DNA from: Alterluteimonas quercicellularis
GTDB taxonomy: Bacteria; Pseudomonadota; Gammaproteobacteria; Xanthomonadales; Xanthomonadaceae
Direction: 5' to 3'
Length of the DNA: 43,388 bases
Assembly (NCBI RefSeq): GCF_021191635.1
Contig: NZ_JAIWPR010000014.1
Span: forward strand, 1-43,388
Shown here in pieces: positions 7,402-16,874 of the stretch. The position numbers and the translations under genes are program-made. The number at the start of each line of letters is the position of its first letter. Position 1 is the first letter of the stretch. A model generated the notes under the pieces. It was not told the origin of the DNA, searched no databases, and saw only the letters and a list, made by a program, of their open reading frames with translations.

Positions 7402-7731
7402 ATGAGCTGGTTGCATCTCGCCGTCGCCATCGTGGCCGAAGTGGTCGCGACCTCGATGCTCAAGGCCAGCGACGGCTTCAGCCGGCTCTGGCCTTCGCTG
7501 GTCGTGGTCGTGGGCTACGGCGTGGCGTTCTACTTCCTGTCGCTGACGTTGCGCACGATCCCGGTGGGCATCGCCTACGCGGTCTGGTCCGGCGCCGGCA
7601 TCGTGCTGGTCTCGCTGATCGCCTGGCTCGGCTTCGGGCAGAAGCTGGACGCACCGGCGCTGCTGGGCATCGCGCTGATCGTGGCGGGTGTCCTGGTGCT
7701 GAACCTGTTCTCGGGCGCCGTCGCGCACTAG
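7402..7731 (+). CDS. Small multidrug resistance (SMR) family transporter, EmrE/SugE-like
   Basis: A 109-residue inner-membrane protein with four predicted transmembrane helices, the standard SMR length. SMR proteins work as antiparallel dimers that exchange protons for cationic drugs or guanidinium-type compounds. The essential membrane glutamate is present in helix 1 ([15 protein letters not shown], Glu13). The helix 3 signature [18 protein letters not shown] and the helix 4 start are conserved. GIAYAVWSG is more EmrE-like than SugE/Gdx-like, so drug/proton antiport is the better guess. The ribosome-binding site CGGAG lies about 7 bases before ATG 7402. Separation from the caspase-like gene is 78 bases, so co-transcription is possible. 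Confidence 0.88.
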   Translation: MSWLHLAVAIVAEVVATSMLKASDGFSRLWPSLVVVVGYGVAFYFLSLTLRTIPVGIAYAVWSGAGIVLVSLIAWLGFGQKLDAPALLGIALIVAGVLVLNLFSGAVAH

Positions 7732-7850
7732 CGGCGGCGCGGCGGCGGCCGCGCCAGGGGCATCGGAGGCGCGGCAGGAGGGGCGCACGCCGCCGCGCGC
7801 TGAGGATCGCAGACAAGGGGCGGGCTGCGTTTGCCGTAGCGGAGAGAGCC

Positions 7851-7873
7851 GTCGCGCGCGAGCGCGCTCCTAC
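7851..7873 (-). repeat. REP element, inverted copy
   Basis: GTCGCGCGCGAGCGCG followed by CTCCTAC, an exact reverse complement of the consensus. It lies in the 254-base gap between the SMR gene and the next small membrane protein; nothing else was recognised in that gap apart from a -10-like TAGACT. Confidence 0.8.
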
Positions 7874-7950
7874 AAGGGCGTTCTTGGCGCGTGTTCCGGC
7901 AGGGGCGCGCCCGGGCCGGCGGGCGGGTTCCCGGCGGCCGTCGTCCGCCC

Positions 7951-7956
7951 TAGACT
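7951..7956 (+). promoter_or_regulatory. Possible -10 element (TAGACT)
   Basis: CCCTAGACTCC lies 30 bases before ATG 7986. The same hexamer occurs at 13621 and, on the minus strand, at 43202, each time 34-48 bases before a start codon. Confidence 0.4.
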
Positions 7957-7985
7957 CCGCGCAGGCCTCGGACCCAGGGAGCGGC

Positions 7986-8309
7986 ATGGAGAACGCGTCC
8001 GCCATCGTCCTGCTGGTGCTGCTCGTCGTGCTCACCGCGGTGCCGCTGCGGATCGGTGCGAGCCTGGTCCGCGCGCGCCGGCGCAACTTCGGCTACGCGC
8101 TGCTGGGCACGCTGGCGCTGGGCGGCATCTCGCGCGGGCTGGAGGGACTGGGCTGGTCGCCGGTGGCCTCCGGCCTGGTGCTGGTGGCCGTGGGCGGTGC
8201 GCTGCTGGCGCTGATCCACGGCACCGGCCTGCTGCGCGGCATGCTGCTGGCGGCGGGCGTGATCGCGGCCCATCTCGTGCTGGCCAGGGCGCTTGCGGGT
8301 TTCCCGTAG
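7986..8309 (+). CDS. Small integral membrane protein of unknown function
   Basis: A 107-residue hydrophobic protein with about three to four transmembrane segments (ASAIVLLVLLVVLTAVPLRI; YALLGTLALGGI; ASGLVLVAVGGALLALI; LLRGMLLAAGVIAAHLVL). A short basic loop, RARRRN, follows the first segment. I recognise no family. ATG 7986 is preceded by CAGGGAGCGGC, a good ribosome-binding site, and by a TAGACT -10-like hexamer. The TAG stop is the TAG of a REP element (GTAGGAGC) that then collapses into a poly-G tract. The last residues are probably correct, but sequence beyond the stop is unreliable. Confidence 0.65.
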   Translation: MENASAIVLLVLLVVLTAVPLRIGASLVRARRRNFGYALLGTLALGGISRGLEGLGWSPVASGLVLVAVGGALLALIHGTGLLRGMLLAAGVIAAHLVLARALAGFP

Positions 8310-8313
8310 GAGC
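8306..8313 (+). repeat. REP element, 5' end only, interrupted by poly-G
   Basis: GTAGGAGC matches the first eight bases of the REP consensus and provides the stop of the preceding gene. The remaining 15 bases are replaced by poly-G. An inverted REP follows at 8420, the arrangement seen in intact pairs elsewhere. Confidence 0.65.
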
Positions 8314-8350
8314 GGGGGGGGGGGGGGGGGGGCGGGGGGGGGGGGGGGGG
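8314..8350. other. Poly-G tract replacing a REP hairpin, probable sequencing artefact
   Basis: Nineteen G, one C and seventeen G follow GTAGGAGC directly. In the other copies this position holds the self-complementary REP core. A strong hairpin that stalls synthesis and gives false G calls would explain it. Confidence 0.65.
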
Positions 8351-8419
8351 CGGCAAAAGCGAGGACCCCCGGCGCGCCCGCGCGCGATGCTCTGTCTCGC
8401 CGGCTCTGCAATAAAAGGC

Positions 8420-8442
8420 ATCGCGCGCGAGCGCGCTCCTGC
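8420..8442 (-). repeat. REP element, inverted copy
   Basis: ATCGCGCGCGAGCGCG followed by CTCCTGC, two changes from consensus at the ends. It pairs with the damaged copy at 8306; the inner sequence contains CGGCAAAAG, similar to CGGCAGAAG in the other pairs. Confidence 0.75.
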
Positions 8443-8456
8443 GGAATGCCGGGCGG

Positions 8457-8822
8457 TCAGCCCGCCGGGCCGAGCTCGACCACCGGGACGAAGCCGCCAT
8501 AGATCATCCGCTTGCCGTCGAAGGGCATGGGATTGTGTTCGGGCGACAAGCGCGGGTCGGCCATCATCTTCTCCATCGCCGCATCGCGGGTGGCCTTGTC
8601 TGGCCACTCGATCCACGAGAACACCACCGTCTCGTCCCCGGTGGCCTTCACTGCGCGCCGGAAGTCGGTGAGCTTGCCGTCGGGGACGTCGTCGCCCCAG
8701 CATTCCAGGATGCGCAGGGCGCCCAGTTCCATGAAGACCGAATCGCCTGTGCGGGCGTGATCGATGAACTTCTGCTTGTCGGCGGTGGGCACGGCGAGGA
8801 CGAATCCGTCGATGTAGGACAT
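8457..8822 (-). CDS. DUF1428 family protein (YbaA-like)
   Basis: A 121-residue cytosolic protein of the DUF1428 family, with a dimeric ferredoxin-like (YCII/ABM-type) fold and no known reaction. The landmarks are MSYIDGFVLAVPTADKQKFI at the start, LECWGDDVPDGKLTDF, VFSWIEWPDKATRDAAMEKMM, and FDGKRMIYGGFVPVVE at the end. It covers the full family length. The only usable ATG is 8822. The gene is divergent from a VOC/PhnB-like gene across a 215-base gap that should hold both promoters. Confidence 0.9.
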   Translation of the reverse strand: MSYIDGFVLAVPTADKQKFIDHARTGDSVFMELGALRILECWGDDVPDGKLTDFRRAVKATGDETVVFSWIEWPDKATRDAAMEKMMADPRLSPEHNPMPFDGKRMIYGGFVPVVELGPAG

Positions 8823-9037
8823 GGCATGGCTCCAGTCGGGTGTCGGAAGGGGACCGGCCGGCGTTGCAGGCCGCGGTCCTTCCAGCGACGAGCGGGCGCC
8901 CGGGGTTTCGACATGCTGCGAGGCGCGGGCGGTGCTGCGGCGCAGCAGGCGGTGGATGCCGGCCTGTCGATCCGGCGGCCCCTGGTTCGTCCTAGCCAGG
9001 ACGGCCGGTGCCGTCCACCCGACCAAGGAGATCCGAC

Positions 9038-9499
9038 ATGCAGATCCAGCCCTACCTGTTCTTCGAAGGCCGCTGCGAGGCCGCCATCGCGTTCTACCGC
9101 CAGGCCCTCGATGCGGAGGTGGTCATGCTCTCGCGCTTCGGCGACATGCCGCCGGGGGCGGGCGGGGGCGACGGCGGCGAGGGGCAGGGCTGCGCCGGCG
9201 GGGGCGCGCCGCCGCCGGCGGAGGCGGTGATGCACGCCGAGCTGCGCATCGGCGAGTCCAGGGTGCTGGTGTCGGACGGCTTCGCCGCCGGCAAGGCCGA
9301 GTTCAAGGGCGTGTCGCTGGCGCTCTCGGTCGCCGACGACGCCGAGGCCGGCCGGCGCTTCGAGGCCCTGGCAGACGGCGGGCACGTCGAGATGCCGCTG
9401 GGCCCGAGCTTCTTCTCCACCGCGTTCGGGGTGGTCCGCGACCGCTTCGGGGTGTCGTGGATGGTGGTCGGCCCGGAGCCCGTTGCGCCGCCGCGCTGA
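9038..9499 (+). CDS. VOC family (PhnB-like) glyoxalase-fold protein
   Basis: A 153-residue protein of the PhnB-type vicinal oxygen chelate superfamily. The fold has two beta-alpha-beta-beta-beta modules: MQIQPYLFFEGRCEAAIAFYRQAL at the N-terminus and EALADGGHVEMPLGPSFFSTAFGVVRDRFGVSWMV at the C-terminus. The enzymatic role of this subgroup is not established. Unusually, residues ~40-62 form a Gly/Ala/Pro-rich stretch (PPGAGGGDGGEGQGCAGGGA), longer than the usual loop between the two modules. ATG 9038 has a strong ribosome-binding site, AAGGAG, eight bases upstream, so the earlier in-frame ATG at 9008 is rejected. Confidence 0.87.
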   Translation: MQIQPYLFFEGRCEAAIAFYRQALDAEVVMLSRFGDMPPGAGGGDGGEGQGCAGGGAPPPAEAVMHAELRIGESRVLVSDGFAAGKAEFKGVSLALSVADDAEAGRRFEALADGGHVEMPLGPSFFSTAFGVVRDRFGVSWMVVGPEPVAPPR

Positions 9500-9587
9500 C
9501 CGGCCCGGCGCCCCGGTCCCCGGATCGCCCTCACCCGCCGCTGACCGCGCCGGGGCTAACGTCGGCCGGTCTCGCCGAGGAGGACCG

Positions 9588-9665
9588 ATGCCGCATCCAG
9601 CCCCTGCGCAGTCCCTGCGCCCGCCGACCGCATCGCACCGCGGGGAGGACCGCCGATGCGCCTGA
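9588..9665 (+). CDS. Possible proline-rich leader peptide (25 aa) upstream of mgtC
   Basis: A short frame reading MPHPAPAQSLRPPTASHRGE... with five prolines among the first 13 residues. It has its own strong ribosome-binding site, GAGGAGGA (9577-9584), ending four bases before ATG 9588. Its TGA overlaps an in-frame ATG inside mgtC (TGATG at 9663-9667), and it reads through the mgtC ribosome-binding site and first codons in another frame. In Salmonella the mgtCBR leader carries proline-rich mgtP, whose slow translation controls mgtC expression. This could be an analogous attenuator, or a chance frame. Confidence is limited by its length. Confidence 0.4.
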   Translation: MPHPAPAQSLRPPTASHRGEDRRCA

Positions 9666-10162
9666 TGGACGAGGTCGGCCAGGCGCTGGCCGACGAGTTC
9701 TCGCTGCCGAGCGCCGGCGAGATGACCCTGATCGTGGCGCGCGTGCTCACCGCGGCGGTGCTGGGCGGGATCATCGGCTGGGAGCGCGAGCAGAAGGGCC
9801 GCGCCGCCGGCCTCAAGACCCACATCCTGGTCTCGATCGGCTCGGCGCTGTTCGTGCTGGCACCGCTGCTCTACGGCATCGACGGCGCCGAGGTGACCCG
9901 GGTGATGCAGGGCATCGTGTCGGGCATCGGCTTCCTGGGCGCTGGCGCGATCCTCAAGCTCGATCGCGGCGAACGCATCGAAGGCCTGACCACGGCGGCG
10001 GGCATCTGGATGACCGCGGCGATCGGCATGGCCGCCGGCATGGGGCAGGAGTGGGTGGCGGTCATCACCACGGTGGTCGCCTTCATCGTCGTCAGCCTGC
10101 TGCCGCGCGTGGCGCACCAGGACGACGGCGCCCACACCTCGATCGACAACCACGATCGGTAG
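9656..10162 (+). CDS. MgtC/SapB family membrane protein
   Basis: A 168-residue inner-membrane protein. MgtC-family proteins help cells survive low Mg2+ and the macrophage environment, partly by restraining the F-ATP synthase in Salmonella. The family core is clear: LTAAVLGGIIGWEREQKGRAAGLKTHILVSIGSALF in helices 1-2, GIVSGIGFLGAGAILK, and GLTTAAGIWMTAAIGMAAGMG in helices 3-4. A short hydrophilic tail follows, without the C-terminal ACT-like domain of long MgtC proteins. The ribosome-binding site GGGGAGGA precedes ATG 9656. An alternative start is ATG 9665, directly coupled to the stop of the upstream leader frame. Confidence 0.92.
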   Translation: MRLMDEVGQALADEFSLPSAGEMTLIVARVLTAAVLGGIIGWEREQKGRAAGLKTHILVSIGSALFVLAPLLYGIDGAEVTRVMQGIVSGIGFLGAGAILKLDRGERIEGLTTAAGIWMTAAIGMAAGMGQEWVAVITTVVAFIVVSLLPRVAHQDDGAHTSIDNHDR

Positions 10163-10237
10163 GCGCCCGTGCCGTTCACGGCGGCATGGCGCGGATCGGG
10201 GCATGATCCGCCCATTCACCTTGATGAGGGCACCGAC

Positions 10238-10477
10238 ATGAGCGCAGGGCAGGGTTCGGCAGGCAACGTCATCGCCGCGATCTGCAGTTTCTTCGTCCCC
10301 GGCCTGGGGCAGCTGTTCCAGGGGCGGATCCTGTCGGCGATCCTCTGGTTCGTCAGCGCCTGCGTCGCGTTCGCCATCACCTGGCTGCTGACGCTGTCGC
10401 TGTTGCCGTTCGGCTGGTTCGTGGTCAGCATCTTCTCCTGCATCAGCGCCGCGCTGTACCGCCGCCCGGTCGCCTGA
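10238..10477 (+). CDS. Small membrane protein with TM2-like FVPGLGQLFQGR motif
   Basis: A 79-residue protein with two to three transmembrane segments. The sequence FFVPGLGQLFQGRILSAILWF resembles the TM2/DUF5683-type motif (PGLGQ-Y-G) found in many small envelope proteins. The function is unknown. ATG 10238 was chosen over ATG 10169 because TGATGAGGG lies eight bases upstream and the protein then starts just before the first hydrophobic segment. It sits 75 bases after mgtC in the same direction and could be co-transcribed. Confidence 0.78.
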   Translation: MSAGQGSAGNVIAAICSFFVPGLGQLFQGRILSAILWFVSACVAFAITWLLTLSLLPFGWFVVSIFSCISAALYRRPVA

Positions 10478-10538
10478 CGCCCGGCGCGCGCGGGGCGCAG
10501 CGCGTCCCGATTCCCTCGTTTCCACCGGAGGCGCCGCA

Positions 10539-10943
10539 ATGCCCATCGAATCCCTGCCCGTCGAGATCCGACTGCTCGCCTGGTCCGTGGTGCTGGGCCT
10601 GCTGCAGGTGTCGCTGGCCGCGGCCGCGGCCACCCGCGAGCGCGGCCTGCGCTGGAACGCGAGCGCGCGCGACGGCCAGGCCGCGCCGCTGGGCCCGCTG
10701 GCGGGACGGCTCGACCGCGCCCTGCGCAACTTCCTGGAGACCTTCCCGTTCTTCGCCGCCGCGGCGCTGGCGGTCGCGGCGACGGGCCGCGCCGACGACC
10801 AGACCGCGCTCGGCGCGCAGCTCTACTTCTGGGCGCGGGTGGCCTACCTGCCGCTGTACGCCGCGGGCGTGCCCTACCTGCGCTCGCTGGTGTGGGCGGT
10901 CTCGCTGCTGGGCCTGCTGCTGGTGCTGGCGGGCCTGTTCTAG
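10539..10943 (+). CDS. MAPEG family membrane protein
   Basis: A 134-residue protein of the MAPEG superfamily (membrane-associated proteins in eicosanoid and glutathione metabolism) in its bacterial branch. Four transmembrane helices are predicted. The family motif is present in RALRNFLETFPFFAAAALA, with the usual Asn and Glu-Thr-Phe, followed by YFWARVAYLPLYAAGVPYLRSL. Bacterial members may have glutathione transferase or peroxidase activity, untested for this branch. The ribosome-binding site CCGGAGG is well placed before ATG 10539. The stop lies 18 bases from the stop of the convergent glucose dehydrogenase gene. Confidence 0.87.
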   Translation: MPIESLPVEIRLLAWSVVLGLLQVSLAAAAATRERGLRWNASARDGQAAPLGPLAGRLDRALRNFLETFPFFAAAALAVAATGRADDQTALGAQLYFWARVAYLPLYAAGVPYLRSLVWAVSLLGLLLVLAGLF

Positions 10944-10961
10944 CCGACCACAGGCTCGCGC

Positions 10962-13505
10962 TCACTCCTCGGGCAGCGCGTAGGCGATCACCTGGTCGCC
11001 GGCGGGCGTCTCCATGAAGTGGTGGCCGCCGGTCATGATCACCAGGTACTGGCGGCCGTCGACCTCGTAGACCGCCGGCCCGGCCTGGCCGCCGGCGGGC
11101 AGCACGTCGCTCCACAGCGTCTCGCCGGTCTCGATGTCGATCGCGCGGATCAGGTCGTCGGTGGCCGCGGCGATGAAGATCAGCCCGCCCGCCGTCACCG
11201 CGGCGCCGCCGTTGTTGGGCGTGCCGATCTCGATCGGCAGGTGCGAGGGAATGTAGAACGGGCCGTTCTTGCGCGCGCTGCCGAAGGGGCGGTCCCAGAG
11301 CGTGCGGCCGGTGGCCAGCTCGATCGCGCGGATGCCGCCGTAGGGCGGCCGCTTGCACAGCAGCCCGGTGAAGGGCAGGCGCCAGCCGGCGTTGACGTCG
11401 ATGGCGTAGGGCGTGCCGATCTGCGGGTCGCCGGCGCCCTCGGCGCCGCCGAAGTCGCCGCGGGCTTCCTCGCGCGGCGCCCAGCCCAGCCGGTCGGCCT
11501 CCTCGCGCGGGACCAGCCGGTTGTGGTTGGGCATGTCGTTGTAGTTGGCCACGATCACCCCGCGCCGCGGGTCGACCGCGATGCCGCCCCAGTCGGAGCC
11601 GCCGTTGTAGCCGGGGTACTGGATGAAGTGCCGGTCGGCGGTGGGCGGGGTGTAGATGCCCTGGTAGCTCGCGCGGCGGAAGCCGAGGCGGCAGTAGAGC
11701 TGGTCGAGCGGGCTGATGCCCCACATGTCGCGCTCGGCGAGGTCGGGCTTGCGCAGCGTGTGGTACAGGGAGAACGGCTGCGTCGGCGAGCGTCGCCCGG
11801 GCTCCACGCCGCCGCCCGGCACCGGCCGCTCCTCCACGCCGGCCAGCGGCCGTCCGGTGCGTCGGTCGAGCACGTACAGGTCGCCCTGCTTGCTGGGCAG
11901 CAGCAGCGCCGGCACGGTGCCGCCGGGGCCGGGGAAGTCCACCAGCGTCGCCTGCGAGCCGAGGTCGTAGTCCCAGACGTCGATGTGCACGGTCTGGAAG
12001 TGCCAGGCCGGCTTGCCGGTGGTCACGTCCAGCGCGACCAGCGAGGTGGCGTACGCGTCCTCGGGCGGCGTGCGCGCGCTGCTCCAGTAGTCGGCCGCCG
12101 AGTTGCCCATCGGCAGGTAGACCAGGCCCAGCCGCTCGTCGCCGCTGGCGATGGTCCACATGTTGGGGGTGCCGCGGGTGTAGGTCTCGCCCTCGGGCGG
12201 CAGGCCGGTCAGATCGGGGCGGGTCATGTCCCAGGCCCATCGCAGCGCGCCGGTGACCGCGTCGTAGCCCTTGATGACGCCGGAGGGCGCATCGCGGCGC
12301 TGGCCGTCGAGCACCTGGTGACCGGTGACGATGACGCCGCGCACGATCGTCGGCGGCGAGGTGATCGAGACGTAGCCCGGGGGCGTATCGCCCATCCCCT
12401 CGGTGATGTCGACCTGGCCGTTCTTGCCGAAGCCGGGGCAGGGCGTGCCAGTGGCGGCGTCGACGGCGACGATGCGGCCGTCCAGCGTGCCCTCGACGAT
12501 GCGCAGGTCGCACAGGCCGCCCGGCGCCTGCGCGGCGGCGGGGGCGGCCGCGGGCGGCTCGGCCGGATCGAGGTTCGCGCCGGCGTCGGTCTCGGCCTCG
12601 GAGGCGAGCGCGGCCACCGGCGCGGGCTCCGCGGGCGCGGGCGGCGCAGGGGGCACGCGGTAGTGGGCCACGCCGCGGCAGGCGGCGGTGTAGGGGATGG
12701 ATGCGTCCGAGACCTTCGGGTCGTAGCGCCAGCGCTCCTGCCCACTGCGCGCGTCCAGCGCGATCAGGATGTTGCGCGCCGAGCACAGGTACAGGGTGTC
12801 GCCGATCTTCAGCGGCGTGGTCTCGGCGCCCCAGCGGTTGGGCGGCAGGTCGCCGGTGCGGTACTCCCACACCCGCTGCAGGCGGGCCACGTTGCCGCGG
12901 TCGATCCGCGCCAGCGGGCTGTAGCGGGTGGCGGCGTTGTCGCGGCCGTAGGCGGCCCAGTCGGCATCCGCGGGGGCGTCGGCGGCCTGCGCGTCGCCTT
13001 CGGCCGGCAGGGCGGCGGCGGCCGGGGAGACCGGCGAGGGCGCGCGGTCGGCACGGGTCACCCCGTGCGGCGCGAAGGCGAGGCCGAACGCGAGCACGAA
13101 CACCGCCACGCAGGCCAGCGCCACCGCGCGCGCCGCGCCCGTGCGCCAGCCGGGCGACAGCCTCGGCGCGAGCAGGGCCACCGGGATCGCCAGCGCCACC
13201 AGCAGGCCCATGCGCGGGATCCAGCCCCAGTACGACAGCCGCACCTCGTAGGCCGTCCACAGCGCGGTCGCCGCGAGCGTGGCCAGGTACCAGCCGGCAC
13301 CGGCGCTGCGCCCGCGCGCCAGCAGCACGCCGGCGACCAGCAGCGCCAGGCCCGCCGGCAGGTAGTACCAGGAGCCCCCGAGCGCGACCAGCCAGGCGCC
13401 GCCGGCGGCGAGCGCGAGGCCGAGCAGGGCAACGACGAGGCCGACGACGACGGCCAGCGGGCCGGAGCGCGCGGACCGTGCGCGGGCGGGGGCTACGCGG
13501 GACAT
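10962..13505 (-). CDS. gcd: Membrane-bound PQQ-dependent glucose dehydrogenase
   Basis: An 847-residue quinoprotein that oxidises aldose sugars, mainly glucose to gluconolactone, on the periplasmic side and feeds electrons to ubiquinone. Residues ~15-140 hold five transmembrane helices. The rest is an eight-bladed PQQ propeller beginning DWAAYGRDNAATRYSPL. The catalytic pair fits E. coli Gcd: Asp512 (WDYDLGSQ, like Asp466) and Lys539 (SKQGDLYVLDRRTG, like Lys493), with the same spacing of 27. The C-terminus (VIMTGGHHFMETPAGDQVIAYALPE) is complete. Odd: residues ~284-328 are an Ala/Pro-rich insertion in the first blades, making the protein about 50 residues longer than the E. coli enzyme. ATG 13505 was preferred to 13589 because the signal-anchor begins shortly after. 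Confidence 0.95.
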   Translation of the reverse strand: MSRVAPARARSARSGPLAVVVGLVVALLGLALAAGGAWLVALGGSWYYLPAGLALLVAGVLLARGRSAGAGWYLATLAATALWTAYEVRLSYWGWIPRMGLLVALAIPVALLAPRLSPGWRTGAARAVALACVAVFVLAFGLAFAPHGVTRADRAPSPVSPAAAALPAEGDAQAADAPADADWAAYGRDNAATRYSPLARIDRGNVARLQRVWEYRTGDLPPNRWGAETTPLKIGDTLYLCSARNILIALDARSGQERWRYDPKVSDASIPYTAACRGVAHYRVPPAPPAPAEPAPVAALASEAETDAGANLDPAEPPAAAPAAAQAPGGLCDLRIVEGTLDGRIVAVDAATGTPCPGFGKNGQVDITEGMGDTPPGYVSITSPPTIVRGVIVTGHQVLDGQRRDAPSGVIKGYDAVTGALRWAWDMTRPDLTGLPPEGETYTRGTPNMWTIASGDERLGLVYLPMGNSAADYWSSARTPPEDAYATSLVALDVTTGKPAWHFQTVHIDVWDYDLGSQATLVDFPGPGGTVPALLLPSKQGDLYVLDRRTGRPLAGVEERPVPGGGVEPGRRSPTQPFSLYHTLRKPDLAERDMWGISPLDQLYCRLGFRRASYQGIYTPPTADRHFIQYPGYNGGSDWGGIAVDPRRGVIVANYNDMPNHNRLVPREEADRLGWAPREEARGDFGGAEGAGDPQIGTPYAIDVNAGWRLPFTGLLCKRPPYGGIRAIELATGRTLWDRPFGSARKNGPFYIPSHLPIEIGTPNNGGAAVTAGGLIFIAAATDDLIRAIDIETGETLWSDVLPAGGQAGPAVYEVDGRQYLVIMTGGHHFMETPAGDQVIAYALPEE

Positions 13506-13620
13506 GGACGTCTCCAGCGGCGACAACGCCCGCGAGTGTATGAACGCGAGGGGACCGCATCGTGAAGACGCACTGCCGCGCCGGTTCATTCACGGTTCGT
13601 CCACACCGCGGCGCCGGCCC

Positions 13621-13626
13621 TAGACT
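13621..13626 (+). promoter_or_regulatory. Possible -10 element (TAGACT)
   Basis: CCCTAGACTGGG lies 48 bases before ATG 13674 of the ClpP-like lipoprotein gene and matches the hexamer at 7951. A possible -35 lies in TTCACGGTTCG (13588-13598). Confidence 0.4.
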
Positions 13627-13673
13627 GGGCGTTCTGCGCCCCTGCCCCCGTCGAACCGGAGTGCCCCGTCCGT

Positions 13674-14798
13674 ATGCGCGTGATGCCCCGGCAGGTCCTG
13701 CCCTGTCTCGTCCTGCTCCTGCTGGCCGCCTGCTTGCGCCCCGAACCGGCGGCGGATGCGCCGCTGCTGGAGACGGTGCCGATGGCGAGCCCGGAGGACG
13801 GCGGCGCCTTCAGTGTGGCGCCGGTGGAGCCGGCCGAGGAGGCCGCGCCCGCCCCGGCGCAGCCCGAACCCGAACCGCCGGGCGTCGACTGGTCCGAGCT
13901 GCCGCTGTCCTCCGGCAGGGCCTCCATCAGCTGCGAACTGGACTACCTCGCGCGCGGCGACGGCGAACCGCTGGCCGATCTCACCCACGGCGCGATCGAG
14001 CACGCGCTGCAGCCCTGCGCCGAGCGCGGGGTGATGCGCCTGCGCTACGACGGCCGGGTCGCCGCGGACTTCACCGCGCTGATGCAGCGGGTGGCGGCGG
14101 TGGCCGACGAGCTGGGCATCGGCAAGCGCGTGCTCGACATCGCCTCGGTGGGCGGGCAGGTGGAGGAGGCGATCCGCGCCGGCGACTTCATCGCCGAGTC
14201 GCGCTGGACCATCTGGGTGCGCGAGGGTTCCGCCTGCCACAGCGCCTGCGTGTTCGTGCTCACCGCCGGCGACACCCGCCTGATCACCGGCCGCGTGGGC
14301 ATCCACCGCATCATCCGCATGAGCTCCACCGCGACCACGCGCGCCGAACTCAACGCCGAGCTGCGCGCGGTGTACGACCGCGTGCGCGGCTACCTGGAGC
14401 GCAACGGCGCGGCGGTGGCCGTCGCCGACCTGATGATGGCGGTGCCCAACCGCAGCCTGCGCCTGCTCACGCAGGACGAACTGCGGCTGTACGGCCTGGA
14501 CGGCGTGAACCCGGCCCAGGACGACCTGGACCGGCTGCGGCTGATGCGCAAGTGCGGCGAGGACTTCGTCAGCCGGCGCGATTCCTTCACCCGCGCCTTC
14601 GACGTGCAGTGCAAGGCGCCGGACACCGACCTCGACGCGCTCAATGCCTGCGGCCTGGAGCTGCGCCAGCGCTTCGGCTTCCCCGACGAGACCTGCCCGG
14701 CCGAGAGCCCGCTGTCGGAGTTCGACGTCGGCACCGGGCTGGTGCTGGCGCCGCCGCCGCGCGGCGAGCCGCTGGGGCAGCAGGGCGGCGGCGGCTGA
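13674..14798 (+). CDS. Periplasmic lipoprotein with ClpP/crotonase-like serine protease fold (COG3904-like)
   Basis: A 374-residue envelope protein of the poorly studied COG3904-type group. The N-terminus is a lipoprotein signal with lipobox LLAAC (Cys20), followed by a Pro/Glu/Ala-rich linker (residues ~22-72). The core shows a ClpP-like layout: glycine turn IASVGGQVEEA (156-166) for the oxyanion hole, GSACHSACVFVLTAG with candidate nucleophile Ser190 between two cysteines, and GIHRI with His211. The region after residue 220 is helical and charged, and contains further cysteines that may form disulfides. Homologues are annotated only as predicted periplasmic proteins; protease activity is inference. 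The tail is Gly/Pro-rich. It is divergent from gcd. Confidence 0.75.
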   Translation: MRVMPRQVLPCLVLLLLAACLRPEPAADAPLLETVPMASPEDGGAFSVAPVEPAEEAAPAPAQPEPEPPGVDWSELPLSSGRASISCELDYLARGDGEPLADLTHGAIEHALQPCAERGVMRLRYDGRVAADFTALMQRVAAVADELGIGKRVLDIASVGGQVEEAIRAGDFIAESRWTIWVREGSACHSACVFVLTAGDTRLITGRVGIHRIIRMSSTATTRAELNAELRAVYDRVRGYLERNGAAVAVADLMMAVPNRSLRLLTQDELRLYGLDGVNPAQDDLDRLRLMRKCGEDFVSRRDSFTRAFDVQCKAPDTDLDALNACGLELRQRFGFPDETCPAESPLSEFDVGTGLVLAPPPRGEPLGQQGGGG

Positions 14799-14823
14799 GC
14801 GGTTCCGCTTCGTCTGGGGCGCG

Positions 14824-14846
14824 GTCGCGCGCGAGCGCGCTCCTAC
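14824..14846 (-). repeat. REP element, inverted copy
   Basis: An exact inverted consensus copy, GTCGCGCGCGAGCGCG plus CTCCTAC. Together with the next copy it forms a divergent pair between two convergent genes. Confidence 0.8.
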
Positions 14847-14880
14847 GGAGAATCGCCAGTCCCGGATTCGATCCGGCCCC

Positions 14881-14903
14881 GCAGGAGCACGCTCGCGCGC
14901 GAC
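14881..14903 (+). repeat. REP element
   Basis: GCAGGAGCACGCTCGCG followed by CGCGAC, with two changes from consensus. A further partial inverted copy, GTCGCGCGAGCGCG, follows at 14916-14929 before the exporter stop codon. Confidence 0.75.
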
Positions 14904-14934
14904 CGGATTCGCCGGGTCGCGCGAGCGCGGGGGA

Positions 14935-16794
<1,860 letters not shown>

Positions 16795-16874
16795 GGACAG
16801 TTCCGGGAAGGCGGCGCGCCGCCCGGGGCGGGGCGGCGCGTCGGCGAGCGACGAAGGCGGGACGGCGCGGCGGC

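Noticed and set aside
11019..13565. 848-codon plus-strand open frame antisense to gcd
   Set aside because: The translation is repetitive His/Arg/Ala/Asp-rich shadow sequence, while the minus strand encodes a complete quinoprotein with catalytic residues.
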